DNA of 64,000 nucleotides from Nocardia africana NBRC 100379 (GTDB lineage Bacteria; Actinomycetota; Actinomycetes; Mycobacteriales; Mycobacteriaceae). The stretch's first letter is position 1; each line of letters begins with the position of its first letter. This document shows positions 1 to 9,588 of the stretch, in pieces. The notes beneath the pieces were generated by a model, which saw nothing but the letters and a program-made list of their open reading frames with translations, was not told the DNA's origin and made no database searches. Location: the NCBI RefSeq assembly GCF_001612635.1, contig NZ_BDAV01000003.1, positions 111,781 to 175,780 of the forward strand, in the 5' to 3' direction. The translations under genes were made by a program, and so were the position numbers.

Positions 1-1
1 G

Positions 2-1078
2 GCGGGTGCGGCGGTCGTCCTCAAGCCGTCCGAGGTGACTCCGCTGTCCGCGCTGGAACTGGCGCGCGGCTGGTCCGAAATCGGTGCGCCGCCGGTCCTG
101 GCCGTGGTGACCGGCGCCGGCGAGACGGGTGCGGCGGTCGTCGACAACGTCGACTACGTGCAGTTCACGGGGTCGACGAAGACCGGTAAGCGGATCGCCG
201 CCGCCTGCGTGGAGCGGCTCATCCCCTACAGCCTGGAACTCGGCGGTAAGGATCCGGCGATCGTGCTGGCCGACGCCGATATCGACCGCGCCGCCTACGG
301 CATCGCGTTCGGCGGCCTGTTCAACGCCGGCCAGGTGTGCATCTCGGTCGAGCGGGTCTACGTCGAGGCGCCGGTCTACGACACCTTCGTCGAGAAACTG
401 GCCGCGCACGTGCGCGAACTGCGGCAGGGCGCCGACGGCCGGGAGCCGAAATACGATGTGGGCGCGCTGGCCAACGACGCGCAGAAATCCATCGTCTCCG
501 ACCACGTCGAGGATGCGATCGCCAAGGGCGCGCGGGCCGTGACCGGCGGTAAGGCCACCGGTGTGGGCACCTTCTACCAGCCGACCGTGCTGGCCGACGT
601 CGACCATTCGATGAGCTGTATGACCGAGGAGACCTTCGGCCCGACCATCCCGGTGATGAAGGTCGCCGACGAGGCGGAAGCCGTTCGGCTGGCCAACGAT
701 TCGATCTACGGCCTGTCCGCGTCGGTGTGGACCGGCGACAAGGCCCGCGGGGAACGCGTCGCGCGCCAATTGAATGCGGGCGCGGTGAACATCAACGACG
801 TGTTCGCCAACATGTTCAGCTTCGCGCTGCCCATGGGCGGCTGGCAGCAGTCCGGCGTGGGCGCGCGCTGGGGCGGCGCCGACGGCGTGCGCAAATACTG
901 CCGCAAACAGGCCATCACCGTGCCGATCCTGCCCACGCAGGAAAAAGAACTCATGTGGTTCCCGTACAACACCACCAAACTCGGTTTCGCGCTGGCCGCG
1001 ATGCGCGCCGCGGGTGCGCGCGGCATGCGCCGGCTGGGCATCAAGGACGTGCTCGACACGGTCGGAGGGAAGAAGTGA
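2..1078 (+). CDS. aldehyde dehydrogenase, 3' part (5' end outside window)
   Basis: NAD(P)-dependent oxidation of an aldehyde to the acid (ALDH superfamily). The frame is open from base 2 and lacks the N-terminal half of the coenzyme domain; 358 residues are present. Visible hallmarks are the VLKPSE coenzyme-binding strand, FTGSTKTGK, the catalytic-glutamate motif LELGGK, and the nucleophilic cysteine in NAGQVC. The C-terminal extension after the catalytic domain (ELMWFPYN onward) is typical of actinobacterial ALDHs. Its TGA overlaps the GTG of the next gene, so the two are translationally coupled. The aldehyde substrate cannot be read from the sequence. Confidence 0.93.
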   Translation, partial: AGAAVVLKPSEVTPLSALELARGWSEIGAPPVLAVVTGAGETGAAVVDNVDYVQFTGSTKTGKRIAAACVERLIPYSLELGGKDPAIVLADADIDRAAYGIAFGGLFNAGQVCISVERVYVEAPVYDTFVEKLAAHVRELRQGADGREPKYDVGALANDAQKSIVSDHVEDAIAKGARAVTGGKATGVGTFYQPTVLADVDHSMSCMTEETFGPTIPVMKVADEAEAVRLANDSIYGLSASVWTGDKARGERVARQLNAGAVNINDVFANMFSFALPMGGWQQSGVGARWGGADGVRKYCRKQAITVPILPTQEKELMWFPYNTTKLGFALAAMRAAGARGMRRLGIKDVLDTVGGKK

Positions 1079-1914
1079 CCGACTTCGGCAAGATCAACGG
1101 CAAGGTCGTCGTCATCACGGGCGGTGCCCGCGGTATCGGCCTGGCGACCGCGACGCGGCTGCAGCAACTCGGTGCCAAGATCGCCATCGGCGATGTGGAC
1201 GAGACGGCCGTCAAACAGTCCGGCACCGAGCACGATTTCGACCATTACGGCCGCGTGGACGTCACCGACCAGCAGTCGTTCAGCAGTTTCCTCGACGAGG
1301 TGGAACGGGCGCTGGGCCCCGTCGATGTGCTGATCAACAATGCCGGCATCATGCCCACCGGCAAGGTGGTCGACGAACCGGATGCGCTGACCCGCCGCAT
1401 CATCGACATCAATGTCTACGGCGTCATCCTGGGCTCGAAGCTGGCGCTGGCCCGGATGCTGCCGCGGCGCAGCGGCCACATCATCAATATCGCCTCCCTC
1501 GCCGGTGAGACCCACATCCCCGGCCTGGCGACCTACAACGCCACCAAACACGCGGTCCTGGGCTTCACCGACACGCTGCGGGAGGAGTACCGCGATACCG
1601 GCGTGTCGTTCTCCTCGGTGCTGCCGACGCTGACGAATACCGAACTGGGATCAGGCGTTTCGGCGCCGAAGCTGATGCGCCCGGCCGAGCCGGAGGAGAT
1701 CGCCGAGGCCATCGCGAAACTGCTGGTCGCGCCGAAGTCGAAGGTACGCGTGACCAAGGTGGCCGGCGCCATCTCGCAGGTGGTCGGGTTGCTGCCGGAA
1801 GCGGTGGGCGATGCGATCGGACGTGCCCTGGGCGCGCAGCAGACGTTCCTCGGCGACGTGGATTCGGCGGCCCGCAAGGCGTACGAGGAGCGGGTCCGCA
1901 GCGGGACCGAATAG
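1075..1914 (+). CDS. short-chain dehydrogenase/reductase
   Basis: Classical SDR of 279 residues, NAD(P)(H)-dependent. The Rossmann motif TGGARGIG is at residues 15-22, NNAG at 88-91, and the catalytic set is Ser141, Tyr154 and Lys158 (YNATK). I chose the GTG at 1075: it overlaps the ALDH stop (GTGA) and has GGAGGG just upstream. The frame stays open further 5' but that part is antisense-like and lacks SDR homology. A C-terminal stretch of about 60 residues beyond the fold may act in oligomerisation or membrane contact. It is co-transcribed with the upstream aldehyde dehydrogenase, suggesting sequential alcohol/aldehyde oxidation; the substrate is unknown. Confidence 0.92.
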   Translation: MTDFGKINGKVVVITGGARGIGLATATRLQQLGAKIAIGDVDETAVKQSGTEHDFDHYGRVDVTDQQSFSSFLDEVERALGPVDVLINNAGIMPTGKVVDEPDALTRRIIDINVYGVILGSKLALARMLPRRSGHIINIASLAGETHIPGLATYNATKHAVLGFTDTLREEYRDTGVSFSSVLPTLTNTELGSGVSAPKLMRPAEPEEIAEAIAKLLVAPKSKVRVTKVAGAISQVVGLLPEAVGDAIGRALGAQQTFLGDVDSAARKAYEERVRSGTE

Positions 1915-2159
1915 CGCGGCACGAGCGAAACGAGCTGTCCGGCCGCGGTGTCCGGTGGGTGCCGCGGCCACCGTGCATCCGCCACGCCCCGTGATCATTC
2001 AACGGTGTGCCTCACCGAAAGTGATAACTTGCGCGACAACATCGAAAACAGCCCATATCGACCACAACGCGACGGGGGCTTCGACATATGCACGACGAGG
2101 GCACCGCACTGACCGACGCGACATCGGACGCCGTCTCGCGCGCCACCCGGGAGGTAGCA

Positions 2160-3785
2160 GTGGACGCAGACGAAACCACCGGTTCGGACCCAGCGGATCC
2201 GGGCTCCGGGTCGCCGTCGGAAAACGCTCAACCGCAGCACGATTCCAGCGCCGATCCGGAGTCGAAGACCCCGCCGGGCGACCACCCCGGCACCGATGAG
2301 TCCGCAGCTACCGAAGGCCCTGCGGACACCGGGAAGTCCACGCCCACTCGGCGCCACGACTCGCCCTCGTCGGCGGTCGGCCCGAAGCCCGCGAGCAGCG
2401 AGCCGGTCACCGGCGGCGGTGCCGCGGAGGCCGAGAAGGCCCCCGATCCGGCGAAGTTGAGGACCGCCACGGCGATCGCCGCCGCGGTGCGCGACGGCCT
2501 GGTCACGGCCGGGCAGGTCATCGATGCCGCATTGGATCGAATCGCCGGCGGCGACGCGCGGGTCGGCGCCTTCCACACCGTCCGCGCGGATCAGGCCCGG
2601 GCCGAGAGCCGCGCCTTGGCCGACCGCGCCGATCTCGACATCCTGCCGCTGGCCGGTGTGCCCGTGGCGGTGAAGAACAACATCGATGTGACCGGCGAAG
2701 TCACCGCCGCGGGCTCGCGCGCGGGGTCCGGCCTGCCGGCCACCGCCGATCACCCGGTGGTTCGGCGGTTGCGGGCCGCGGGCGCGGTCGTGGTGGGCCT
2801 GACCGAGATGCCGGAGGGCGGGCTCTGGGGCACCTCCGACACGCCCGACCGAATTGCGCGCTCTCCCTGGAATGTTCGCTACAGCGCCGGCGGATCGTCG
2901 GGTGGTTCGGGCGCCGCGGTCGGCGCCGGACTCGTGCCGGTGGCCCACGGTAACGACGGACTCGGGTCGGTGCGCATACCCGCCGCCTGCTGCGGCGTAT
3001 TCGGCATCAAGCCGGGGCGCGGCGTGGTTCCGGCCCAGGTCGGTGTCGACTCCTGGGGCGGCATGACCGAGAACGGAGTGCTCGCGACCACGGTCGCCGA
3101 CGCGGCGCTGATGCTGTCGGTGCTGGCCGACCGGCCCGCCCTGGCCGACCTGGAACCGCCCACACCACTGCGCCTCGCGATCGCGGCCGGATCGCCGTCC
3201 CCGCTCGTGCGGGTGGACGAGCACTGGGCCGCGGCCGCGCAGACGGCCGCCCGCCTGGCCGGGGAGGCCGGGCACACCGTTGCCGCCGCCGCGCTGCCGT
3301 ATCAGGGCGCGACCACGGCGCTCGCGGTGCGCTGGGTGGCCAACGCCGCCCGGGAGGAGGGCGCGGTGGCGAATCCGGAACTGCTGCAACGCCGTAGCCG
3401 CGTGCATATCGCGCTGGGCCGGGCGGTGCTGAAGGCCGGGCTGGTCCGGCCGAATCAGGTCGACCGGATCGAGGCGCGGTTGCTCGACTTCTTCGAGCAG
3501 CACGATGTGGTGATCACCCCGACACTGGCCACGCCCGCCCCCGCGGCACGCAATTGGCACGCGCGCGGCTGGCTGGCCAATGTGCTTGCCAACGTGCGCT
3601 TCTCGCCGTTCACGCCGCTGTGGAATCTGGTCGGCTGGCCGGCGGTGAGCGTCCCGATGGGACTGCACCCGCGCACCGGGACGCCGGTGGCGGCGCAGCT
3701 GGCCGGGCCGCCCGGCAGCGAATCGACGCTGCTACGCCTCGCCGCTCAACTGGAGGCGGCGCAACCCTGGCAGCGCACCGCCTGA
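2160..3785 (+). CDS. amidase signature family protein
   Basis: Amidase-signature hydrolase acting on an amide bond; the substrate is unknown. Motifs are the catalytic lysine in VAVKNNIDV, the Gly/Ser-rich GGSSGGSGAAVG loop, and GSVRIPAACCGVFGIKPGRG, which contains the nucleophile region. The GTG at 2160 has GGGAGG five bases upstream and gives 541 residues; an in-frame ATG at 2088 would give 565 but lacks a good ribosome site. The first 95-120 residues are rich in Pro, Ser, Thr, Asp and Glu and probably disordered, unusual for this family. The DGLGS variant replaces the common DGGGS. It is a single gene, convergent with the LysR gene. Confidence 0.9.
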   Translation: MDADETTGSDPADPGSGSPSENAQPQHDSSADPESKTPPGDHPGTDESAATEGPADTGKSTPTRRHDSPSSAVGPKPASSEPVTGGGAAEAEKAPDPAKLRTATAIAAAVRDGLVTAGQVIDAALDRIAGGDARVGAFHTVRADQARAESRALADRADLDILPLAGVPVAVKNNIDVTGEVTAAGSRAGSGLPATADHPVVRRLRAAGAVVVGLTEMPEGGLWGTSDTPDRIARSPWNVRYSAGGSSGGSGAAVGAGLVPVAHGNDGLGSVRIPAACCGVFGIKPGRGVVPAQVGVDSWGGMTENGVLATTVADAALMLSVLADRPALADLEPPTPLRLAIAAGSPSPLVRVDEHWAAAAQTAARLAGEAGHTVAAAALPYQGATTALAVRWVANAAREEGAVANPELLQRRSRVHIALGRAVLKAGLVRPNQVDRIEARLLDFFEQHDVVITPTLATPAPAARNWHARGWLANVLANVRFSPFTPLWNLVGWPAVSVPMGLHPRTGTPVAAQLAGPPGSESTLLRLAAQLEAAQPWQRTA

Positions 3786-3801
3786 GCGTCCCCCGGACTG
3801 C

Positions 3802-4683
3802 CTAGCGGTCGTCTTCGACGACGGAAAATCCCCCGGCGACAACGCGATTGGCGAAATCGAGGATGGTCGGCCGGTCGTCGTCCGCGCGCCACACCATGGC
3901 GAGTTCACACGGTGCGAGGCCGGCGACCGGGCGGGCGGTGAGCCCGGGCCACCGATACATCGGCACATTGTTCTCGGCCAGCAGGCAGACTCCGAGTCCG
4001 AGGCTGACGGCCTCGAGCCGCTCCTCCGCGGTGGCGGCCTCGCCGCCGATCTTGGCCTGACGGCCGCCGCGGGCGTCGCCGCCGAGCCAGAAGTCGCGTG
4101 CCGCACCGGCTTCGGCGGGCATCGCGATGAACGGCTCGTCGATCAGATCGGCGAAGTCGATGCTCTCCTGGTCGGCCAGCCGGTGGTTCTCCGGGAGGAG
4201 CACCCACCTCGCCTCGGTGCGCAGCACCTGCCAGCGGTAACGCCCGGAATCGGGCACCGGCAGCCACATCAGCGCCAGGTCGGCCTGCCGGCCCGCGAGC
4301 CCGCTGGAAGGATCGGTCCACGACGCCGAATGCAGCGCCAGCCGATGTCCGCTGGCGCTTTCCAGTTCGGCGATCAGACCGCGGCCGATCGAACTCTGGA
4401 TACCGACCCGCAGTACCTCGCCGGCCTCCTGGAGAGCCACGTTGGTGACCTCCCAGAGCTCCAGGATGCGGCGGGCGCCCTCGAGCAGCTCTTTACCGGC
4501 GACGGTCAGCGCCACGCTGCGCTGGTTGCGATCGAACAGGACCACGTCGAGCTGACGCTCGAGCTGGCGGATCTGCCGCGAGAGGGTGGGTTGAGCGATG
4601 TGCAGTCGCTGAGCGGCATTGGTGAAGTGCAGTTCCTCAGCGACGGCGACGAAGTACCGCAGGTCGCGCAAATGCGGGTCCAT
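3802..4683 (-). CDS. LysR-family transcriptional regulator
   Basis: A 293-residue LysR-type regulator. The N-terminal winged helix-turn-helix (residues about 4-62, containing FTNAAQRLHIAQPTLSRQIR) is followed by a periplasmic-binding-like effector domain. It ends 17 bases from the amidase stop, tail to tail. No divergently transcribed target begins next to it: the next gene upstream, hpt, runs in the same direction 376 bases away. A perfect palindrome overlapping the start codon suggests autorepression. The effector is unknown. Confidence 0.92.
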   Translation of the reverse strand: MDPHLRDLRYFVAVAEELHFTNAAQRLHIAQPTLSRQIRQLERQLDVVLFDRNQRSVALTVAGKELLEGARRILELWEVTNVALQEAGEVLRVGIQSSIGRGLIAELESASGHRLALHSASWTDPSSGLAGRQADLALMWLPVPDSGRYRWQVLRTEARWVLLPENHRLADQESIDFADLIDEPFIAMPAEAGAARDFWLGGDARGGRQAKIGGEAATAEERLEAVSLGLGVCLLAENNVPMYRWPGLTARPVAGLAPCELAMVWRADDDRPTILDFANRVVAGGFSVVEDDR

Positions 4684-4696
4684 AGCACCTTGCTAT
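4682..4696. promoter_or_regulatory. palindrome with T-N11-A at the LysR start codon
   Basis: ATAGCA-CCT-TGCTAT is a perfect 6-3-6 inverted repeat containing the T-N11-A core typical of LysR binding sites. It overlaps the start codon of the LysR gene, as expected for a site of negative autoregulation. Binding is inferred. Confidence 0.45.
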
Positions 4697-5059
4697 CAGA
4701 ATCGGTCTTGGAAATCCAGCCGCTTTCGACCTTCGAGTCTGAATAGAGGGTCAGAAACAGCCAAACGGTTTGTTACCGACAGCATAGAGCTCCGCCATAA
4801 CTCCAGCACAATCGCCTCGGAAAATTTCCAGCGAACGCGACCGCCGTCGCCGGGAGCCGATGAAACGGCTTCACCGCGCGCGACGACCAGCGGTGATGTC
4901 ACAGTGCGCGCCACGCACCGATCTCCCCCGCCGAGGCAGCCCGTTATCCGGACCGACCAGCAACTTCCATCGATAGCGATTGCGCAGGGAACATCCTCAA
5001 ACGGTGATTTTCGCCACAGTCCGGCGGAATTCGGTCACCGATTCGGTCATCCGCCCAGT
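4684..5059. other. intergenic gap between the LysR gene and hpt
   Basis: 376 bases between two minus-strand genes. Apart from the palindrome at 4682-4696, no convincing gene, hairpin terminator or repeat was seen. Short open frames here lack ribosome sites and family features. It presumably holds the LysR promoter and the 3' end of the hpt transcript. Confidence 0.5.
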
Positions 5060-5614
5060 TCAGGCGCTGTAGACCCGCGGGTTGAGGGTGCCGATGTAGG
5101 GCAGATCGCGGTAACGCTCGGCGTAGTCCAGTCCGTACCCGACGACGAATTCGTTCGGGATGTCGAAGCCGACGTGCGCGACCTCGATGTGGGTGCGCAG
5201 GGCGTCCGGTTTACGCAGCAGCGTCACCACCTCCAGGGAGGCGGGGTTGCGGCTGGAGAGGTTGCGCATCAGCCACGACAGCGTGAGACCGGAGTCGATG
5301 ATGTCCTCGACGATCAGCACATTGCGCCCGGCGATGTCCTTGTCCAGATCCTTCAGAATCCGGACCACGCCCGAGGAGGAGGTGGACGACCCGTACGAGG
5401 AGACGGCCATGAACTCCATCTGCGTCGGGATCGGCAGCGCCTGCGCCAGCTCGGTCATGAAGAAGATCGCGCCCTTGAGCACGCCGACCAGCAGCAGGTC
5501 ACCCTCCGGCGCGTCCGGGGGATATCGCTTCGCGATGAGTTCGGCCAGCTCGTCGACCTTGGCTCGGATCTGCTCCTCGGTGATCAGCACCGACGCTATG
5601 TCGTCCCCGTACAC
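5060..5614 (-). CDS. hpt: hypoxanthine-guanine phosphoribosyltransferase
   Basis: Purine salvage: transfers phosphoribose from PRPP to hypoxanthine or guanine. The protein has 184 residues, the family length. The PRPP-binding loop [13 protein letters not shown] (about residues 98-110) and the flexible-loop region SSYGSST are present. The start is GTG at 5614, preceded by GAAGGGA. It lies 24 bases after tilS, the same tilS-hpt order as in mycobacteria, and is probably the last gene of a dacB-zincin-tilS-hpt transcript. Confidence 0.97.
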   Translation of the reverse strand: MYGDDIASVLITEEQIRAKVDELAELIAKRYPPDAPEGDLLLVGVLKGAIFFMTELAQALPIPTQMEFMAVSSYGSSTSSSGVVRILKDLDKDIAGRNVLIVEDIIDSGLTLSWLMRNLSSRNPASLEVVTLLRKPDALRTHIEVAHVGFDIPNEFVVGYGLDYAERYRDLPYIGTLNPRVYSA

Positions 5615-5638
5615 GTGTGCTGGCTTCCCTTCGGGTCG

Positions 5639-6748
5639 TTATCGTGCAAACGCCAACGTCAGCCTGCCACGTTCGCGCCTGGCAACCAACCTGATCCCCG
5701 GCATTCCTCCGCCGACCGCGACGCCGCCCTGGCCGTGCCACTCGGTGATCAAGGACTCGACCGCACGTAAATGCTTGTCCGTCAAGGCTTTTGCACCACC
5801 GTCGAGCAGCCAGGCCCGGATGACGCGACGACGAATCGCGGGCGGCACCGTGGCGAGTGTCTCGACCGACAGTGACGAACCATCACGCGCGTCGATCAGC
5901 AATCGATCGGCAATCGCATCGAGCGCCTCGCCGTCCTCGCGCAGTTGCGCGGCCGTGCGCGCCAGTGCGGGCGCCACACCCCCGCCCAGAACCTCCTCCA
6001 GCAGTGGCAGCACCTCGGACCGCAGCCGGACGCGGGTGAATTCGGGGGCGGCGTTGTGCGGGTCCTCGTGCGGGCAGAGCGCCAGATCCCGGCACATCTC
6101 CCGAGTGACCGCGCGCCGCACGCCCAGCAGCGGCCTGCCCCAGGGCTCGTCGTATTCGGCCATCCCCTGGATCGATCGCTGGCCCGAGCCGCGCGCCAAT
6201 CCGAGCAGCACGGTTTCGGCCTGATCGTCCAGGGTGTGCCCGACCAGCACCGGAAGCCCATCGCGCAGCTCGTCCAGCGCCGCATAGCGAGCCTGCCGGG
6301 CGGCGGCCTCCGGCCCGCCCGGCCCGGTCACCGACACCCGGCACACCCGGACCGACCGGCATCCCAGCCGACGGGCAACCTCGGCGGCCTCCTCCGCGAC
6401 GGCCGCCGAACCTTCCTGCAAGCCGTGATCCACGATGAGCGCGTCGGCCGCTGCGGCCTCGGCCACCGCCGCGGCCGTGAGTGCCAGCGAATCCGCCCCG
6501 CCCGAGAGCGCGACGGCGACGACCCCGGCCGGCGCATAGCGCGCGAGCCAATCCCGTACGGCGTGCCGCATGACCAAGACGGCTCGGGTCTCGGGCAATC
6601 GCGCCCCGTCCGCCGCCCGCGCCTCCTGTGCGCGCAACCAGTCCGGCCCGAATGCCGAGGGCGTCTCCGCATCGTCGGGCGATCGGATCTCCGCCGCCGA
6701 CACCGGATCCGTTCCCGGCGCCTCCGCGGGCAGATCCGCCGGGTTCAT
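5639..6748 (-). CDS. tilS: tRNA(Ile)-lysidine synthase
   Basis: Converts the wobble C34 of tRNA-Ile(CAU) to lysidine using ATP, so that AUA is read correctly. The PP-loop motif SGGADS is at residues 82-87 of the 369-residue product. I chose the ATG at 6748 because it forms an ATGA overlap with the stop of the upstream gene; an ATG seven codons earlier is possible. The first 50 or so residues are low-complexity and absent from shorter homologues. C-terminal substrate-binding domains are short, as in other actinobacterial TilS. Confidence 0.95.
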   Translation of the reverse strand: MNPADLPAEAPGTDPVSAAEIRSPDDAETPSAFGPDWLRAQEARAADGARLPETRAVLVMRHAVRDWLARYAPAGVVAVALSGGADSLALTAAAVAEAAAADALIVDHGLQEGSAAVAEEAAEVARRLGCRSVRVCRVSVTGPGGPEAAARQARYAALDELRDGLPVLVGHTLDDQAETVLLGLARGSGQRSIQGMAEYDEPWGRPLLGVRRAVTREMCRDLALCPHEDPHNAAPEFTRVRLRSEVLPLLEEVLGGGVAPALARTAAQLREDGEALDAIADRLLIDARDGSSLSVETLATVPPAIRRRVIRAWLLDGGAKALTDKHLRAVESLITEWHGQGGVAVGGGMPGIRLVARRERGRLTLAFAR

Positions 6749-7881
6749 CCCAGGACTCGGTCGATCCATCGTTGCGGCGTGCTGATCTCGTCGGGACGGG
6801 GCAGGGTGTCGGCGTCGGTCCAGACGGTGTTGAACCGCTGCATGCCGACCTTGCCGACGACCTCGTCGACGAACGCCTTACCGCGCACGTACTGCGCGAC
6901 CTTCGCGTCGACGCCGAGCAGGGCGCGCAACAGGCGCTGGACGGGGTTGGCCGGGCGCCGGCGTCGCTGATCGAAGGCCTCGCGGATCTGCGCGACGGTC
7001 GGAACCACGGCCGGGCCGACGGCATCCATCACGTGATCGGCATGGCCCTCCAGCAAGGTGCCGAGCATGAGCAACCGATCCAGCGCCTCGCGCTGCGGCG
7101 GCGGCTGGGTGGCCCGCAGCAGGCCGAGGATGCCGCGATCGGCCGGATCGTCGCCGACCCCGTTGTCGCGCCGGCGGCGCAGCTCCTCCATCAGCCTGGT
7201 CAGTACCTCGTTCACCGATTCGTCGCCGACGGCGCCGAGGGTGTCGACGTTCTGCTTCATGTAGTCGCCGAGCCACGGCGCCGAGGAGAACTGCACCCGA
7301 TGCGTCACCTCGTGCAAACAGACCCACAGCCGGAAATCGCTGGGCAGGACCCCGAGCGCGCGCTCCACGGCCATGATGTTGGGGGCGACCAGCAACAGGG
7401 TGCCGTCCGGCCCGCTGAACGGATCGTATTGGCCGAGGATCGCCGTCGACAGGAAAGCCAGCATCGCCCCGGCCTGAACCCCGGCCGGTTTCCCGGCGAA
7501 GCGGCCGCGGTCGTCGTCGGCGGTTCCGGTGAGTTCGGACATGGATTCGGCGGCCGCGCGGATCCAGCCGCGGCGATCGACGATGGTGGCCTGCGGGACG
7601 GGCTGGTCGTCGAGGAGCAGACTCACCTCGCGCACCGGGCCCTCGGCGCGCACGGACGCCTCGGACAGTTCCTGGACGACCTGTTCGGCCGAATACCGCG
7701 TGGTGCGGGGACCGGACGGCACGACGGCGCTACCCGCGCGTGCGGCGAGCCGCCAATCGACCGAGCCGGCCAGCACCGAGCGCTTCGCGGCCGGGTTCTT
7801 CGCCAGGTCCGTGGGTTCGCGACCGGCGACCACCGCCTCGTCGGCGGTACGGCCATCGGCGGGGTCACCGGATCCGGTCAT
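6745..7881 (-). CDS. zincin-like metallopeptidase-fold protein (Rv3626c-type, DUF2342)
   Basis: A 378-residue member of the actinobacterial family annotated as zinc-dependent metalloprotease or coenzyme F420 biosynthesis-associated. The HEVTH motif in LHEVTHRVQF fits a zincin active site. The role is not established, and whether it is proteolytic is unknown. I chose the ATG at 7881, preceded by GGTGGA, over an ATG at 7905 that overlaps the dacB stop. It sits between dacB and tilS with a 14-base gap and an ATGA overlap respectively, matching mycobacterial gene order. Confidence 0.88.
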   Translation of the reverse strand: MTGSGDPADGRTADEAVVAGREPTDLAKNPAAKRSVLAGSVDWRLAARAGSAVVPSGPRTTRYSAEQVVQELSEASVRAEGPVREVSLLLDDQPVPQATIVDRRGWIRAAAESMSELTGTADDDRGRFAGKPAGVQAGAMLAFLSTAILGQYDPFSGPDGTLLLVAPNIMAVERALGVLPSDFRLWVCLHEVTHRVQFSSAPWLGDYMKQNVDTLGAVGDESVNEVLTRLMEELRRRRDNGVGDDPADRGILGLLRATQPPPQREALDRLLMLGTLLEGHADHVMDAVGPAVVPTVAQIREAFDQRRRRPANPVQRLLRALLGVDAKVAQYVRGKAFVDEVVGKVGMQRFNTVWTDADTLPRPDEISTPQRWIDRVLG

Positions 7882-7895
7882 CGCATTTCCACCCG

Positions 7896-9377
7896 TCAGG
7901 AGCATCCACAGTTGCGAAGCGTGGTGGCGACGGCGTCCAGTGCCGGGCGGCTGGCCTCGGGGGGCCGGTCGTTCGACATCAGCGCGAAGGTCATGACTCG
8001 CCCGTCGCGATCCAACACATATCCAGCCAACGCGCTCGACACGGACAGAGTTCCGGTCTTGGCGCGCACCCAGCCCGCACCGGCGCGTTGGGGCCCGCCG
8101 TCGACGAACCGCACGGACAGCGATCCGGTCCCGCCGGCGACCGGCAGATAGTCCAGCAGCGGCGCCAGCGGAGAGGCGACCGCGGCGCTGTCACCGGTGT
8201 TCACCACCGGGGGCGCGGAGGTGCCGGCCGGATCCGCACCGCCCGGCTGCGCGGACGCGGCCGACTCGGCGATGATCCGGTCGAGCAGTCGTGCCGGAAC
8301 CCGGTCGTCGGTGGACAGGCCGCTGTTGTCGATCTGGGTGACGCCCGCGGTGTCGAAACCCGCCGCCTTCAACGCCGTCAGGGTGGCGGAGGCGGCACCG
8401 GCGAACGACTGCTCGCCACCGGTCGCCGCGGCGATCTCCCGGCCGATCGTCTCGGCGAGCACATCGTCGGAGTGAATCATCATGTCCCGCAAGCGGTCCC
8501 GCAACTGCGCGGATTCCACGTGAGCCAGTTCGGCGGCTCCGGGCGCGGCCCTGCCCGGCCGGACCTTCGCGGGGTCGGCGCCCAGCTCCAGCGCGAGGCG
8601 GCGACCCGCGTCCAATGCGGGTGTGGCCGAGCGCGGCGAATATTCGACCAGCGGGTCGAGACGGCCGCCGTCGATCATCACCGGTTCGATCGGCGCCCAC
8701 GAACCGCCCGCGATATCGGCCGGATCCCAGCCGGCCGGCGAGGTCGGGCCCGAGTACAGCGAGGTGTCGACCACGACCGTGTCAACCGGATGGCCGGCGG
8801 CACGAATCTGCGCCACCAGATCCGACACCTTCGGCCCGTTCGGGTAGTACCCCTTGCCGTCGGCCTGCGCGGTGAGGGTCGGATCACCGGCGCCGACCAG
8901 CACCACCTCACCGGGCGCCGAACCGGCCACCACCCGCGTGGTGAGCCGATGGTCCGGCGGCAGGACCAGCAGGGCCGCCGCCGCGGTCATGACCTTCAGG
9001 GTGGACGCCGGGATCATCGGCTTGTCCGGATCGGCGCTCCACAGCATGGTGCGCGTATCGGGGTCGGAGATCGATCCGGCGAAATTGCCCAGGTCCGGAC
9101 TGGTCGCCACCTGGGCCAGAGCGTTCGCCAGGCCCTGGCGGCTGGGTTCGGGGGCACTCACCGAGGCGGGATTCAGCTGCGGAAAGGGCTTCACGGGGGC
9201 CGGGGGTGCGGCTATCGTCAAACCCCCGTGCCGGAATTCGTCGGTCCAGGGCCGCACCGTCACCAGGGCGACCGTGGCCACGACAACGGCGACAACGGTT
9301 GCGACCAGCACCGCGACCCACATATTGCGGCGGCGGCGAGCGGCCAGCCCACCGATGTTCTTACCTCGACCTACCAC
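7896..9377 (-). CDS. dacB: D-alanyl-D-alanine carboxypeptidase/endopeptidase (PBP4 type, S13)
   Basis: Penicillin-binding protein trimming peptidoglycan stem peptides outside the membrane. The 493-residue protein has a basic N-terminus and a signal-anchor at about 20-41. The catalytic SxxK is Ser125-Thr-Leu-Lys128 and the KTG box is at 440-442. The SxN box reads Ser303-Asp-Asp305 where the family normally has Asn in the third position. The start is GTG at 9377; it is divergent from ppa. Confidence 0.93.
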   Translation of the reverse strand: MVGRGKNIGGLAARRRRNMWVAVLVATVVAVVVATVALVTVRPWTDEFRHGGLTIAAPPAPVKPFPQLNPASVSAPEPSRQGLANALAQVATSPDLGNFAGSISDPDTRTMLWSADPDKPMIPASTLKVMTAAAALLVLPPDHRLTTRVVAGSAPGEVVLVGAGDPTLTAQADGKGYYPNGPKVSDLVAQIRAAGHPVDTVVVDTSLYSGPTSPAGWDPADIAGGSWAPIEPVMIDGGRLDPLVEYSPRSATPALDAGRRLALELGADPAKVRPGRAAPGAAELAHVESAQLRDRLRDMMIHSDDVLAETIGREIAAATGGEQSFAGAASATLTALKAAGFDTAGVTQIDNSGLSTDDRVPARLLDRIIAESAASAQPGGADPAGTSAPPVVNTGDSAAVASPLAPLLDYLPVAGGTGSLSVRFVDGGPQRAGAGWVRAKTGTLSVSSALAGYVLDRDGRVMTFALMSNDRPPEASRPALDAVATTLRNCGCS

Positions 9378-9588
9378 GTGACAGCTGTCTCCCTATTCAC
9401 CCGTGTGAGGCGGACGCTCCCTGCCGCACCCATGCGCGCATCGACCACACTATCCTCACCTCGCCGGCGTTCCACCGAACGAGCTGGCGAGTCGGCAACC
9501 CACCGAACCGGTCGGCGAGCCGGCCGCGGCACACGCCGGCGTGCAGCCGTACCGCATCAACGCATACGCATCGGACGAAGGAGATGAC

